Shown one piece after another: positions 21,147 to 34,309 of a stretch of 64,000 nt of DNA. How positions within the stretch are numbered: position 1 is the first letter of the stretch; every line of letters starts with the position of its first letter. Source of the stretch: Ampullaceana balthica (lineage: Eukaryota > Mollusca > Gastropoda > Lymnaeidae); contig CALYLW010000056.1 in assembly GCA_944989445.1 (NCBI GenBank), positions 345,948 through 409,947 on the forward strand, read 5' to 3'. The position numbers and the translations under genes were made by a program. Below the pieces are notes generated by a model that was not told the origin of the DNA, made no database searches, and was given only the letters and a program-made list of their open reading frames with translations.

Positions 21147-24100
21147 TCTAATATATAAAGCTCAAATGTTTGTATGTTTGTATGTTTGTATGTTTCACTT
21201 TTCGACTTTCTGTTAGACAATCACGGAAAAACCAAATGACGGACGGGGACCAAATTTGGCAGGACGATTCCTTTTACCCTGAAGGTGGTTTTAAGTTAAT
21301 TTTTGTAATTGTCCCTTTTGCCCGAATGCCGTAAATTAAATAATCAGAAAATGCAGAGACAAAGAATAAAAAAATTAACCTCATTTCTGTATTGAACAAA
21401 TTTACGCGGACGTTCAAATGCCGTTCAAAGCCAGTTACTTTTGGTGACGTTTTTTTCCCCAATACTTTATTTTCAGCTGTGTGCATTTGAATAAAATATT
21501 ATAATGTCTAATTACGGTGCGCACATTTTCGTGTACGCTTCATAATTTGAGCTGTGTAGTACAAAGAATTGTCATTTTCTTTACTGTTACTTTCTATATA
21601 TTAGATAGACACGTTAACATATTTAATTACAACTGCCACACGATGCATTAGATTTAATTGTTTACACGTTTAAATTGAATTGCGAATTTGTTTTAATTAT
21701 TTTCTGTTCCATAACTCGACATTTAATGAAAAACCTATTTATGTAAGAATTGTGTAGTATTTTTTTCAAGGCTTCATTTTTAGCGGTTTTTTTCAAGGCT
21801 TCATTTTTAGCGGTGCACGTTTTAAAATCTTTTATCGCCTAATTACTGTGCGCACATTTTCGTGTACGCATCTTAAATTTAGCTGTGTTCTATTAATATA
21901 ACATTTATATTTTGTTTGTCTTTTACATAAGCTGTTGTCTTTTACATAACCTATACACTTATACTATTTAAACTTAGGCTACCGGACTTATTAACATAAG
22001 TAGATTACACTAAATAAAGTGAGTGATCCTGAAAACGCTTAATTATTTTGTATTGCGAATTGAATATGTTATGTTCATTCCTTTGATGATGGATTAACAT
22101 ATGCCATTTTTAATATCGATTATTGTGATGGTTTCACATGCATTTTTAACATAAAGTTCATTTGTTTAGTTTGTTTGTTTTTTTAAAAATTAGGAAAATA
22201 GCCTAATTTTTTTATTTATCTTTATTATCTTTATCTCATAGACGCTGTTGCAAATATTGTATTAATTACAATTGTGTTACATTGCAGTGTCGTAAATATA
22301 TAAGAGCTTTTTTAGTGACGACAGTGGCAGAGATCTTTTGGAAAAATGTCAACAAAGCAGTGGCCCTTTTTTAATGGATACAAACAAACAAACATAAAAA
22401 TATCAACTGAGCTTTATATATTACATATGCGTTTAAATTATTTTATTTCAATTATTTTCACGATGCATTGTATTAATATTTTACATGCTGAATAAAATTT
22501 GGATTTTTTAAAATTTAATTCATAACTCGACATTCAATTAAAAACCATAGATGTAGCGAGTTTATTTTATGTTGAAAGTGATGGCCTATGTCAAATAAAC
22601 GTACACTTTAAAACTGTTTACTTAAGCTTTATATACATTATACATTATAAACTTTCGCTTCCCAACGTATTAACAAAAGTTGACTAAATTTAATGAAGTG
22701 ATCCTGAAAACGCTTAATTAATATGAATTGCGAATTGAATATGTTTTTATGTTCATTCCTTTGTATTCAAAATAGCATAGGCCATTTCTAAAATTGCCTT
22801 TTAATCATTTTTAAGATGCGCTTATTAACAGACGGTTGAATCTTTTTTTTTAATGTATTTTATTTTTCAGATATAAAATCTGGGTGTGTGCATTGAATAT
22901 AATTTACAAAATATGATGCCTTATCCGAAATAGGGAACAAAAAAAAAGATTCCTTTTTGAAATTGTACACATTGCATTGTAAATATAAATCGTAAAATAT
23001 AGAGACATAAAAATGTTAAATATTATTTCCCTGTTTAGACGATTATGAATACGTCAAAATGAAGAGTTATTTTGGTCCAGTACATTTGCTTTATAACAAG
23101 ACTTTATTTTATGTGGCCAGCTATCTATATGTCTAAATATGGTGTGCACATTTTTTATATCATTTTAATACGACCGTTTTTTTTTAAAAATAGTATTTTA
23201 GGACGTACATTTATAATTTTGTTTATTTGCGCTATGAGTCAATTAGCTTTTGCCTTTTAAAGGGATAGTGCCACATGTTCTTTATCTCATAGACGTGGTT
23301 ACAAATATTATATAACTTACAATTGTGATACGATGCAGTTTCGTAATTATATATTAAATTTTTGAGTGACGAGGGTGGTAGAGCTCTTTCGGAAAACATA
23401 TAAGTTATGTTAATTTTGTACAAGTGGGAATGAAATTGTAAATTTAGTTATTATGGTCGGCAAGAATCATTATTTAATAAGTCATATCTTTTGAATAGTA
23501 AGTTTATGTTAAAAGGCACTGCATTAAGTGAAAACAGCTCACGCGGTAAAATGGCATATCTCTGTTTCTCATAAGATTTTAACTAAATAGTTGAATCTGA
23601 AATTTAACTTGGCAATAAAAATTGTAATAACCATCACCTAATGCAAGACTGTTGAGTATGCTACCGGGATGGTAACTATCACTTTTTTCAAAATTTAACA
23701 CTCATGGGGCACCGGGGGCCCATATCGTCATGTTTTGCTTATACGAGCTATATAAAAATTAGTTTAATCTTTAGCTACTGTGTAAATTATTGGATCTTAA
23801 CCAAAATGTGTATATGACAACTTGATAGCCAATATTAAAATACTATAGGGCACTAAACTGCTAATATTCATTCCTTTGGGGCTGGGGGCCCAAAAATTCA
23901 CATTTTTTAAGCGTTTAAGATTTTATTCACCATTCAGTCATTAACAATCTTGACAAATTATGACACATGTATCAATTATTATACTAATTGAAATGACCAG
24001 ATGTTTTGAACTTTATATCTTGCCCAGAATGGGCCCTGGGACCCTTAATGTCGTTTTTATCTTATGTGAGCTATATAAAAAATAGTTTCTACGTTAGCTA

Positions 24101-24999
24101 CTTAGTAAATGAATAGATCTTCACCAAACTTTGCACACATAAACTTCGTAGCCTTTATTAAAATACTATAGACACTGCACTTCTAATGCCAATATCTTCG
24201 TGGCCGGGGCCCCACATATTTTTTTTCGTATATGTTTAAGATATTTTTCCTATTTACTTTTTAAAGAGCTTGAGAAATATAGCCACAATAAAAATGAACT
24301 AAAATGAACATGTTTTTGAAATTGACCTCTTGCACCGAATGGGCCAGGGCCCCTTTAAATTAATGCTATTTTCCCCCGATTGTAGGTATATAAAAAGTAG
24401 TTTAAGAGTTAGATATTGAGAAAAAAACTGGATTTTGACAAAACTTAGAAGATAAAAACTTAAGAGCCTATATTACTATAGGGCACTGAACTCTTAATTT
24501 CCATTCCTTCGAAAAAGTCTTTTTACTGAACTTTAATCATTGTATTACCTATTCAATTTTACACGATATTGAGGAATATATATTTAGTACAATAGATAAA
24601 AACAACATTAAGGGCCCCAGGGCCCATTCTGGGCAAGATATAAAGTTCAAAACACCTGTTAATGTCAATTTGTATAATAATGGATACATGTGTCATTATT
24701 TGTCAAGATTGTTAATGACTGAATAGTGAATAAAATCTTAAACGTTTAAGAAATAAGTACAATGGCAATAAAAAAAAACTATAATATCACTCATTTTGGG
24801 GCCGGGGCCCTTAATATCGTTTCTTCTTTTGTACGCTATTTAATTATTAATTTATTTATCCGTTTGCTATGAAACTTGGATTTTTTTTTCACACTCCACG
24901 AAGATTTCTTCAGAATTATTTTTAAACATACCACTTATTGGTTTCTTTAAATTTATTCCTTTTTACTTTGATAGTTGCAACGCACGACGGGTCTACTAG
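21147..24999 (+). mobile_element. Helitron-like element 1 (non-autonomous)
   Basis: Begins TCTAATATATAAAGCTC with TTTGTATG repeats after host A, and ends GACGGGTCTACTAG with T following, consistent with Helitron termini and A|T insertion without target duplication. About 3.85 kb. The first 2.5 kb matches element 2 closely by eye. No Rep/helicase protein is visible. The 70-codon minus-strand frame near 21274-21486 is conserved only because the DNA is. Confidence 0.6.
23910..24755. repeat. Inverted repeat inside Helitron-like element 1
   Basis: The block at about 23910-24060 (cttgacaaattatgacacat, then tgcccagaatgggccc) recurs as reverse complement at about 24597-24755. It encloses two ~320-bp direct repeats with GGGGCC and GCTATATAAAAA motifs. 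Confidence 0.65.
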
Positions 25000-27290
25000 T
25001 CTAATATATAAAGCTCAGTTGGTGTTTGTATCTTTGTATGTTTGTATGTTTGTATGTTTCACTTTTCGACTTTCTGTTAGACAATCACGGAAAAACCAAA
25101 TGACGGACGGGGACCAAATTTGGCAGGACGGTTCCTTTTACCCTGAAGGTGGTTTTAAGTTAGTTTTTGTAATTGTCCCTTTTGCCCGAATGCCGTAAAT
25201 TAAATAATCAGAAAATGCAGAGACAAAGAATAAAAAATTTAACCTCATTTCTGTACTGAACAAATTTACGCGGACGTTCAAATGCCGTTCAAAGCGAGTT
25301 ACTTTTGGTAACGTTTTTTTCCCCAATACTTTATTTTCAGCGCTGCGCATTCAAAATATATTATAATGTCTAATTACGGTGCGCACATTTTCGTGTACGC
25401 TTCATAATTTGAGCTGTGTAGTACAAAGAATTGTCATTTTTTTTACTGTTACTTTCTATATATTAGATAGACACGTAAACATATTTAATTACAACTGTCA
25501 CACGATGCATTAGATTTAATTGTTTACAATTTTAAATTTAATTGCGAATTTGTTTTAATTATTTTATGTTCTATAACTCGACATTTAATAAAAACCTATT
25601 TATGTAATAATTGTGTCAGTATTTTTTTCAAACTATTTAAACTTAGGCTACCGGACCTATTAACATAAGTAGATTAAACTAAATAAAGTGATCCTGAAAA
25701 CGCTTAATTATTTTGCATTGCGAATTGAATATGTTATGTTCATTCATTTGATGATGGATTAACATAGGCCATTTTTAAAATCAATTATTGTCATGGTTTC
25801 ACATTCGTTTTTAACATAAAATTGAGTTGTTTTTTGTTTTATTTAAAAATTAGGAATATAGCCTAATTTCTTTATTTATCTTTATTATCTTTATCTCATA
25901 GACGCTGTTGCAAATATTGTATTAATTACATTTGTGTTACGATGCAGTGTCGTAAATATATAAGAGCTTTTTTAGTGACGACAGTGGCAGAGATCTTTTG
26001 GAAAATGTCAACAAAGCAGTGGCCTTTCTTTAATGGATACAAACAAACAAACATAAAAATATCAACTGAGCTTTATATATTACAAATGCGTTTAAATTAT
26101 TTTAATTTTAATTATTTTCACAATGCATTGTATTAATATTTTACATGCAATGAATAAAATTGGGATTTAAAAAAATGTAATTCATAACTTGACATTTAAT
26201 TAAAAAAAATAGATGTAGCGAGTTTATTTTATGTTGAAAGGTATGGCCTATGTCAAATAAACTTACACTTTACAACAGTTTACTTAAGCTTTATATACAC
26301 TATACATTATAAACTTTCGATACCGAATTTATTAACAAAACTTGACTAAATTTAATGAAGTGATCTTGAAAACGCTTAATTAATATGAATTGCGAATTGA
26401 ATATGTTTTTATGTTCATTCCTTTGTATTCAGAATAGCATAGGCCATTTCTAAATTGACTTTTAATCATTTTTAATCTTTTTTTTTCATTTTTATTTTAT
26501 TTTTCAGATATAAAATCTGGTGTGTGTGTGTGTGCATTGAATATAATTTACAAAATATGATGCCTTATCCGAAATAGGGAACACAAAAAAATGATTCCTT
26601 TTTGAAATTATACACATTGCTTATAAACCGTAAATATAAATCGTAAAATTTAGAGACATAAAAAATGTTAAATATTATTTCCCTGTGAATACAGTTAAGA
26701 ATACGCCAAAAGGAGGAGTTATTTTGGTCCAGTACATTTACTTTATAACAAGACTTTATTTTATGCGGCCAGCTTTCTATATTGTCTAAATATGGTGTGC
26801 ACATTTTTTTATATCATTTTAATACGAACGTTTAAAAAAAAATATTTTAGAAAGTACATTTATAATTTTGTTTATTTGCGCTATGAGTCACTTAGCTTTT
26901 GCCTTTTAAAGGGATAGTGCCACATGTTCTTTATCTCATAGACGTGGTTACAAATATTATATAACTTACAATTGTGATACGATGCAGTTTCGTAATTATA
27001 TATTAAATTTTTGAGTGACGAGGGTGGTAGAGCTCTTTCGGAAAACCTGTAAGTTATGTTAATTTTGTACAAGTGGGAATGAAATTGTAAATTTAGTTAT
27101 TATGGTCGGCAAGAATCATTATTTAATAAATCATATCTTTTAAATAATAACGTTATTTTAAAAGGCACTGCATTAAGTGAAAACAACTCACGCGGTAAAA
27201 TGGCATATCTCTGCTTCTCATAAGGTTTTAACTAAATAGATGAATCTTAAATTTATCTTGGCAAATAAAAATTGTAATAACCAGCAACTA
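25000..27290 (+). mobile_element. Helitron-like element 2, truncated 3'
   Basis: Starts TCTAATATATAAAGCTC directly abutting the CTAG of element 1. It stays alignable to element 1 until about 27290 (matching to about 23640), after which the similarity stops, and no CTAG terminus of its own is found. Differences from element 1 include a missing ~170-bp stretch after about 25625 and a GT-repeat expansion near 26520. Confidence 0.6.
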
Positions 27291-27408
27291 ATACTTGGAT
27301 AAAGGGTCAGCTAACTCCCGCTACAAAGTGTGGGTATTTTTCTAGTAAATTAAATAATAAAAGAATTTTTAAAAAAATTTATCATTAATTCTGAGCATTG
27401 AGTATTAC

Positions 27409-29713
27409 TTACCATTGATGCGACTTATGGTGCTGCATGGATTTTCTAATGACTTTGTAGTCTGGTTGATACGTGGTGAGGTTAAGCTTCATGCAGGCGT
27501 TGAGACTTCCATCCGTTAAACGTGATCGGTGGTTGGTCTTGATGTTCTTTAGATGTGAGAAAGTCTGCTCGTATGCATACGTAGAGCAAAACATTGTCAG
27601 TACAGCAATACTCACACGCTGAAGTGTGGGGTATGTGACGGGTAGCGCGTTCCAAGTTTTTACAATTAGCTGGTCTGCGTGTTGAAGTTTTTTTTCATTT
27701 CTGCTCATTTGTGTTGGCTCACCAACTCTGCTTGCTGTCGTGCAAGTCTTTCCAAATCTTCATTCAGTGACTTGAACTTATTCATCCACATATCTGAGGC
27801 CTTCAGGTCAGCAGCTTGGAGCTAAAAATCTCTGACGGATACTCCTGGGATGCAACTCAGGTCAGTGCTGTCCACTGCACACTTGTGTGGATGGGTGATG
27901 AACTTAAAAAGTATGACGTGCTCGCGAAATTCTCCAAAGCGCGATTTAAATGACTGCAGGAGATTGGACATGAAGCCTGCTAGCTTCTGAATATTATGAT
28001 GTTGAGCAGGGTCACTTATTGTGCTCATATCTTTGAACTCTCCCAGTTTTTCAAAGTGTAGTAAATGACCTGTTTCAATGTCAGCGATGAAGAGTTCTAG
28101 CTTGTTTTCAAATGCAAACACTGCTTGTTGCAGGGATACAATTGTATTTCCAACGCCTTGCATTTTCACATTGAGCTGATTTAGATGTTCAGTCATATCT
28201 ACGAGATAATAGAACTTCAGGAGCCACTCAGTGTCAGCTAACTCGGGATGCTCGACATTCTTCATTTCAAGAAAAGTCTTGATTTCGCTCAGACAAGCCG
28301 CAAATCGGCTGTGCACTTTCCCCCTTGACAACCAAGGCACGTTGCTGTGCAGAAGCAGACCAGGATAATTATTCCCAACCTCATCAAGCAGTGTTTTAAA
28401 CTAGCGATCATTTAATGCTCGGGAAACAATAAAGTTGACTACCGGAACCACCAGCGACATCACCTCACCAAGCTGCTCGCCACACATCTGAGCACAAAGC
28501 GCCTCCTGATGTAGGATGCAATGAAGCGTAGGATGCGTCTGTTTTCATGCTCAAAAAGAAGAGAGACAAATCCTCCTCTTTTCCCCACCACGGAGCACCA
28601 TCAGTGCACACCGAAACAAGTTTATCCATCGGTAGATTTTTTCTTTAGCGTACTCGGTGAAAGACTCGAATAAATCATGTCCTCTTGTTGTGCCCTTCAT
28701 AGACAAAACAGCAAGACTTTCCTCATATAATGTTTCACCGACAACATACCTTGCAACCACGCTAAACTGGGATAAATTACTGACGTCTGTTGAATCATCC
28801 AAAGCGAGAGAAAAAACGGTGCCGCATTTATGTCCTTCACTTGCATTTCCTCAATTTGATTTGACATCAAGATGCTACGATCATGAACAGTTCTTGCCGA
28901 CAGAGGCATTTCTTTTATCCATTTAATTATTTTATCCTTATTGGAAGAGTCATCCAAAAATTCATTGGCAAAATCAAACATGAATGCTTCTGTGAATGGC
29001 TCTCCGTTTCTTACAATAGCTAAAGCGCCAGCAAAGCTATAGCCGAATTCCAGTCACCTTGTTGGGTCTAAACACGGATTTGCTGCTGACCAGCTTTCAC
29101 TCTTAATAGCAATTCTTGACATGCTTTCTTCCTGCTGTCTCCCGCAGGGTATTTCAATGCTAATGTAGAATGGTGTGTCTCGAATTGTCGCTTTACATTT
29201 GACCGTTTAATAGACATAATTCTATCACCGATAAGAATGCTTCCCCCTTTTTCTTATATCCTGTGTCCATGTTTGTTTCCTTTCTTATTATGTTACATAA
29301 ATATTCTATAATATAACATGTTTTAAGAATTTAAATATTACTTATGTAAGTGCGTATTTTATGTTATTGCACTGATGGCGGCATTAGCCGAAACGTCTAC
29401 TGTAGTGTTAGTTTAAAAATAAAGCTCAAATTTATTGTTTTCATTGCACAATTTTTTTGTGTATTTTGTATTCTAAACTTTCAAGAATGTTAGACTATAC
29501 ATCACGTAAGCCATAAAAATAGAAAATAATTAATAAGGTTATTGACTTATGACGAGGTTTTTGTTTTTAAAATTAAAAAAATGATTTTTTACCAATAATT
29601 ATTTAGATCAAAGGAGTCTGAAGAAACTTTTTTCTTGTAAAATGAACATTTTCCTGCGAGCCAGCCATCAAAAGAGCCATATATGGCTCGAGAGCCATGG
29701 TTTCCGACCCCTG
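27409..29713 (-). pseudogene. Decayed hAT transposon with transposase remnants
   Basis: The minus-strand terminus is CAGGGGTCGGAAACCATGG (ends at 29713), followed by GGCTCTCGAGCC palindromes typical of hAT ends. Coding remnants in order: KRSNVKRQFETHHSTLALKY near 29200 with a stop soon after; DSTDVSNLSQFSVVARYVVG near 28800, split by a frameshift about 28770; a helical block at 27822-28340; and the C-terminal dimerisation motif TYAYEQTFSHLKNIK then RSRLTD at 27409-27708. The whole is like GTF2IRD2/ZBED-type hAT transposases. Stops and frameshifts show it is dead. A Penelope 3' end (29238-29465) sits inside it. The other terminus was not found. Confidence 0.8.
29238..29465 (+). mobile_element. 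Penelope-like element 3' fragment
   Basis: Matches the reverse complement of about 53765-54010, including CATTAGCCGAAACG and AATAAAGCTCAAATTTATTG. It contains a hammerhead-like core, CTGATGG at 29372-29378 then GGC-ATTA-GCC and GAAAC, in which a conserved A is G. It is 5' truncated as is usual for such elements. Confidence 0.6.
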
Positions 29714-30059
29714 TTGTAGAGGTTTCTAATGTTTCCATGAGACAATTCTTGGGGCTTGGTAGACCTGGTGGCGCACATCTCCTCTTCGAATCAGCGTTGG
29801 ACTTTTTAGCAAAAGTCATTCATCAATATTTTTATTTTGGCTTAACGTGGTTTAGTTTAGTTTTATTTTGATATTTTGTTTTGTAATAATTCCATGTTGT
29901 TCATCGTCTTTGTGCTATACTTCAGAGTTGCCTTTAGTCTGTGAAATTCTATATTTGTGTCAAATGTAATAAGTTATTAATGAGTTATCAATTGAAAATC
30001 AATGAGTAATTAAAAGGTTATCTTAAGTCATTTACGTCACCTAAATATTGAATTATTAG

Positions 30060-30240
30060 TGAGGTACTCATGTGTTGAAAGAATGTGACAGTTGTTGAAA
30101 ATTCTAAGACATATTTTGAAAGAATTTGTATGTATATGGCACCCGTCCGTCCACAAGGAAATGCCTTTGACAGTTGTTAAATTCTATGACATGTTTTGAA
30201 ATTCTTACACAGTTGTTGAAAATTCAAAGACAAGTTTGAA
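30060..30240. repeat. Degenerate GTTGAAAATTC repeat
   Basis: Loose copies of TTGTTGAAAATTCTAAGACA spaced about 45-60 bp apart. Confidence 0.5.
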
Positions 30241-30404
30241 AATCTATTACAGACGGTTATACATTATAAATAAGGAAAACTAAAATTTGTGTATTTAGTT
30301 CCATCTAATTTTCCCTTCGATCCACTAATCACAGGTCCTGACCTGTCCATGTATTTATTTTTTCAAATTCCGCCCAGTCGTAATTAGGTCCACGACGAGA
30401 AGCT

Positions 30405-30550
30405 AATCTTCAGTGCCGCCTCAGATCATAGAGAGGCTTCCCTGACCTAAGCCGGATTGGCCAATCAGCGCGGAATCTCTGAGCACCCCTGACGAAGTGA
30501 AGCTTTCCAAGTCTCATTGGACAGTTAGATGGTCACGTGATGAATAATCC
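30405..30550. promoter_or_regulatory. GC-richer island with CCAAT and CACGTG motifs
   Basis: In AT-rich surroundings this ~145 bp is near half GC. It has GGCCAATCAGCG (NF-Y-type CCAAT box), an inverted CCAAT (CATTGG) about 60 bp on, and GTCACGTGAT (E-box). It could be a promoter, possibly of the minus-strand BACK gene with a distant 5'UTR exon, or a conserved enhancer. No exon is recognised nearby. Confidence 0.35.
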
Positions 30551-30559
30551 TCTTTTGGT

Positions 30560-32060
30560 CTTAGGAAATGATTGTCAACACAAAATCCTGCTTGACAAAA
30601 TACAATGGCTTCAAAATAAAGGAACATAACTCATAGAAAGAAAACGTTCACAATTTGAAATTATTTTCATTGCCTCCCTTGAATCTCATAAAATTTTCTT
30701 CTCATTTTTTTTTCTTGCTTGGTAATATCTTTAGTTCTTGTTCAAATTATCCTCTGGCTCAGCAATGTTGATTTAAAAAGACCTTCTTGTTCATTGTTAC
30801 TATTACAAACTGTGATATTTCTAAATAAAAACATCAGAACATGTTGACATGTAAAGGATAAACAAATCTAATTATATTAATGCCCGTTACCTTTAACCTA
30901 AAAAAAAATAATTAAAATGTTAATGCAAACATTGTATTTTTTAATAATCATATGTCCTATGTCAAATAAAGAAATTAATTTAAAAAGAAAATATTAATAA
31001 TAGACACTTAACAACTCATTTAAAATTGAATAAACTATTAAATTAATTAGAGAAATACAATATCGAGGCGAAGCGTAACAATTTGATTATACCTTTACTC
31101 TATTTTGTGACTTTCAAAATGACATGAGAGACTATGACAAACCCCCATGGCAATCCAAGTACCCTAAAAGTCGACAAAGATGTCTTACAGTATCGATACC
31201 AGATAGTCGTGCTTGGCCGGGAGATGTGAAAGGAATCTAACAGGTAATTGGTAGCTGGACTAATCTAAGATGAAATCGCGGCTAAGAGTTCTAGATTACT
31301 AAGTGGTAGGCTAAAATTGAGTTTGCCTACAGAATTCCTCTGTCGTGAGGAGATGGTGTGTGTGCAAGGGTAGTGATGGCAGTAGTGGGGGGCGGGCGGG
31401 GGGGGGAGGGGGGCTATGTAGGGTGAATTCAATTGACGGGCATTTGTGAACGAGTTCTGAGGTGGTGTAGACGTTGTGGGAGACAGGACGTGAGATGGGA
31501 GAGTGGGAGGAGCTTCCAGTCAGTGGGGGGGGGAGGGAAAGGAAAAAAATGTGTGTCAGACGTTTACGTGAGGAGTCTTCTTCCCTTGGGGAAATCGGCG
31601 GAAAGGTTTATTTTAAACAACAAAATATAAAATGATTTATAATATAATTTATTCAACCGTACACCTTAAGCTTTGAAATTACAAGAAATTACTATTTTTA
31701 AGTAGAGGTGCTTTATTTGGTATTTAAAAAGTCCTCCCTTCGAATCCGTTAATTTCTAGTGTTAAAAAATAATGGTCATTTCATAGATTTAATGTTAACT
31801 CTAATCGAGCTTCGTCAGTATAAGAGTTTCATGCTTAGTGTGATTCGTAGGCAAGTGGTTAATATATAATGGTCTAGTGGTTGGAGGTGGTTGGTATATG
31901 AATATGTTGGAATAGTGGTTCGAGGAGGTTGGTATTTATTGGACTAGTGGTTGGAAGTGGTTGGTATATATTGGACCAGTGGTTCGGAGCGATTGGTATG
32001 TATTAAACTAATTCAGACTGGAAAAATACATAACAGTCAGTCAACAACGGCAACACAAAG
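30560..32060. other. Intergenic, AT-rich with G-run cluster
   Basis: No gene seen. At 31386-31412 a G-rich run (GGGGGGCGGGCGGGGGG) has quadruplex potential. From 31850 loose GTGGTTGGA motifs occur. Confidence 0.5.
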
Positions 32061-32074
32061 AACAGAGTGCTGCA

Positions 32075-32430
32075 TGGTGAGGACCGTTCGCTGTGCGGCA
32101 TGGCGAGGACCGTTCCCTGTGCGGCATGGTGAGGACCATTCCCTGTGCGGCATGGCGAGGACCGTTCCCTGTGCGGCATGGTGAGGACCGTTCCCTGTGC
32201 TGCATGATGAGGACCGTTCCCTGTGCGGCATGGCGAGAACCGTTCCCTGTGCGGCATGGCGAGGACCATTCCCTGTGCTGCATGGTGAGGACCGTTCCCT
32301 GTGCTGCATGGTGAGGACCGTTCCCTGTGCGGCATGGCGAGAACCGTTCCCTGTGCGGCATGGCGAGGACCGTTCCCTGTGCGGCATGGTGAGGACCGTT
32401 CCCTGTGCTGCATGGCGAGGACAGTTCCCT
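32075..32430. repeat. 26-bp GC-rich minisatellite
   Basis: About 13 copies containing GAGGACCGTTCCCTGTGC and GGCATGGC. As 26 is not a multiple of three and the unit lacks stops, several frames stay open on both strands. None is treated as a gene. Confidence 0.9.
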
Positions 32431-32814
32431 TCCTACGCCATCTTCTGACATCTCCGTGGAGATATTATGTGTATGGTAAGGTGCACTGCGTAAAAAAGTT
32501 TGAGAACTTCTTAATCAAATCCAACCTCTAAATAAACCCTTGAATCGCCTGTTCATCCCTACCTCCTTTAGCTGCCCAGTTTAAACAACACAACCACCGT
32601 CTTAAGAAATAGTCACCAAATCTTTATCGCGAGGGGAACATGAAAATCTTGGATAATGAAAGCTCAAGAGAAATTAAAATACAGGTTTTTTTTTACATAA
32701 TTGGCTTCCTTTCTAATACAGCGAACATTTTTCTTCTATCCATTTAGCTTAGGGCCTGCATAATGGTTGGCTTTCTAACAGAAAAAATACCCTTTACGTG
32801 AGCTGTAATTTGGA

Positions 32815-33010
32815 GGATGTATGATGTAAGCTGCAAGATTTAAGCTGCATAATGTGTGTTGTATTATGTAAGCATTATGGTGCAATCTGTATAATGTATA
32901 CTGTATGGTGTAAGTGTAAGATGTAAAATGTTTGATGTAAAATGTATGCTCTAAGCAGTATTATGTAAGCGGCATTATGTAAGCTAAATGTTGTATGATG
33001 GTTGGCGATG
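32815..33010. repeat. Degenerate GTAAGCTGCATTATGT repeat
   Basis: Irregular TGTAAGCTGCA and TGTATGATG words over about 200 bp. Confidence 0.5.
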
Positions 33011-33251
33011 TTAACTGTATGCAATAGTTCAGCAAGCTAGCGTTAATGCTCGCCTGGCCATTCTCTTTACATTACTTTACATGTTAGAATATGTGTGTCC
33101 ACTACAAGTCTTGTGTTCCCACTGTCTACATTCAATTTTCCCCTCCAGCCTTTTACCACATACACTGGTAGATACACTGGCACATCACACTCATTCAACA
33201 TTACACATTCACCTGTACTATGCATTGATTACACATATTCTTTCTTCTTTT

Positions 33252-33253
33252 TC

Positions 33254-33288
<35 letters not shown>
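33252..33288. repeat. (TC)n microsatellite
   Basis: Nearly uninterrupted CT dinucleotides. Confidence 0.95.
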
Positions 33289-33559
33289 ATTCTATTTCTT
33301 TCTTCCACACAAAATAACTGTACATAAACACTCTATACACACAAACATATAAACAGGCTTCACACACATACACCACACGAATTACACACACTCCCTTTGA
33401 GCCCACCACCAACCCGCCCACATTGTCCAAATTATCCAGGTACTCATTGAAGGCGGTTTACGCAAGGGACTAACTGATCCACTGACATCATTCCTCACGA
33501 TGGTTTTAGATCACATCATCAAAGTCGAGCTTCTGCGCGTTTTACCAATTTCTTTCAAG

Positions 33560-33990
33560 AGAAGAGGAAATTGTTGGTGTAAAGGGAAATTGTTGGTGTA
33601 AAGGGAAATTGTTGGTATGGGGTTGAAATTATTAGGGAGATTGTAGGCGTAAGGGGAAAAAGTTGTATTTTAGGGAAATTTTAGGCCTAAGGGGAAATTG
33701 TGTAAGGGTACGTTTTTGGAGTAATCGGTATTTTTTGTATTGTAAGGAAATTGCAGGCGTAGGCATAATGGGAAATTGTGTAATGGGATGTTTTTGTGTA
33801 AAGGGATTTTTTTTTGTATTTAAGTGATATTTTTGGTGTCACGGGACATTGCTGGTATAAGTGGTAATTGTATCTTAAGGAAGTTGTTTTTGTTAGGAAA
33901 AATTTATGATATGACTGAAAATATTTGGTGTTGTGGGTGGTTGTTTCGGAAAATTGTGTGTATAAAGGGGGGGGGGAATTTTGGTGTTAG
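33560..33990. repeat. Degenerate GGGAAATTGTTGGTGTAA repeat
   Basis: Loose ~20-bp units decaying rightward, with a G-run near 33968. Confidence 0.55.
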
Positions 33991-34164
33991 AGGACTTTGA
34001 TTTTTAATTTTTGGTCAAGTGTTGTATTTAAGGAAAAATTGTTCTTTTTAAGGTATTTTTTTAAATACCTCATTGAACTTGTTTGATGGATGAAGAAAAT
34101 CAAACATTAGAGATATAACTTGTTGTAATGAATCAAACTTTAGATTGTTGACCTATGATATATA

Positions 34165-34290
34165 AGACAGTTGACATCTAGTATACAAGACTAAGACAGT
34201 TGACATCTAGCATACAAGACTAAGACAGTTGACATCTAGTATACAAGACTAAGACAGTTGACATCTAGCATACAAGACTGTTGACTTCCT
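34165..34290. repeat. 29-bp minisatellite, about four copies
   Basis: Units contain AAGACAGTTGACATCTAGTA and ATACAAGACT. It leads into the related 23-bp array. Confidence 0.8.
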
Positions 34291-34309
34291 AAGATTCAAG
34301 ACATTTGGC

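Noticed and set aside
21274..25350. Conserved 70-codon frame (AENKVLGKKT...) in both Helitron copies
   Set aside because: Conserved because the surrounding DNA is duplicated; several amino-acid changes, no homology recognised, and no sign of purifying selection.
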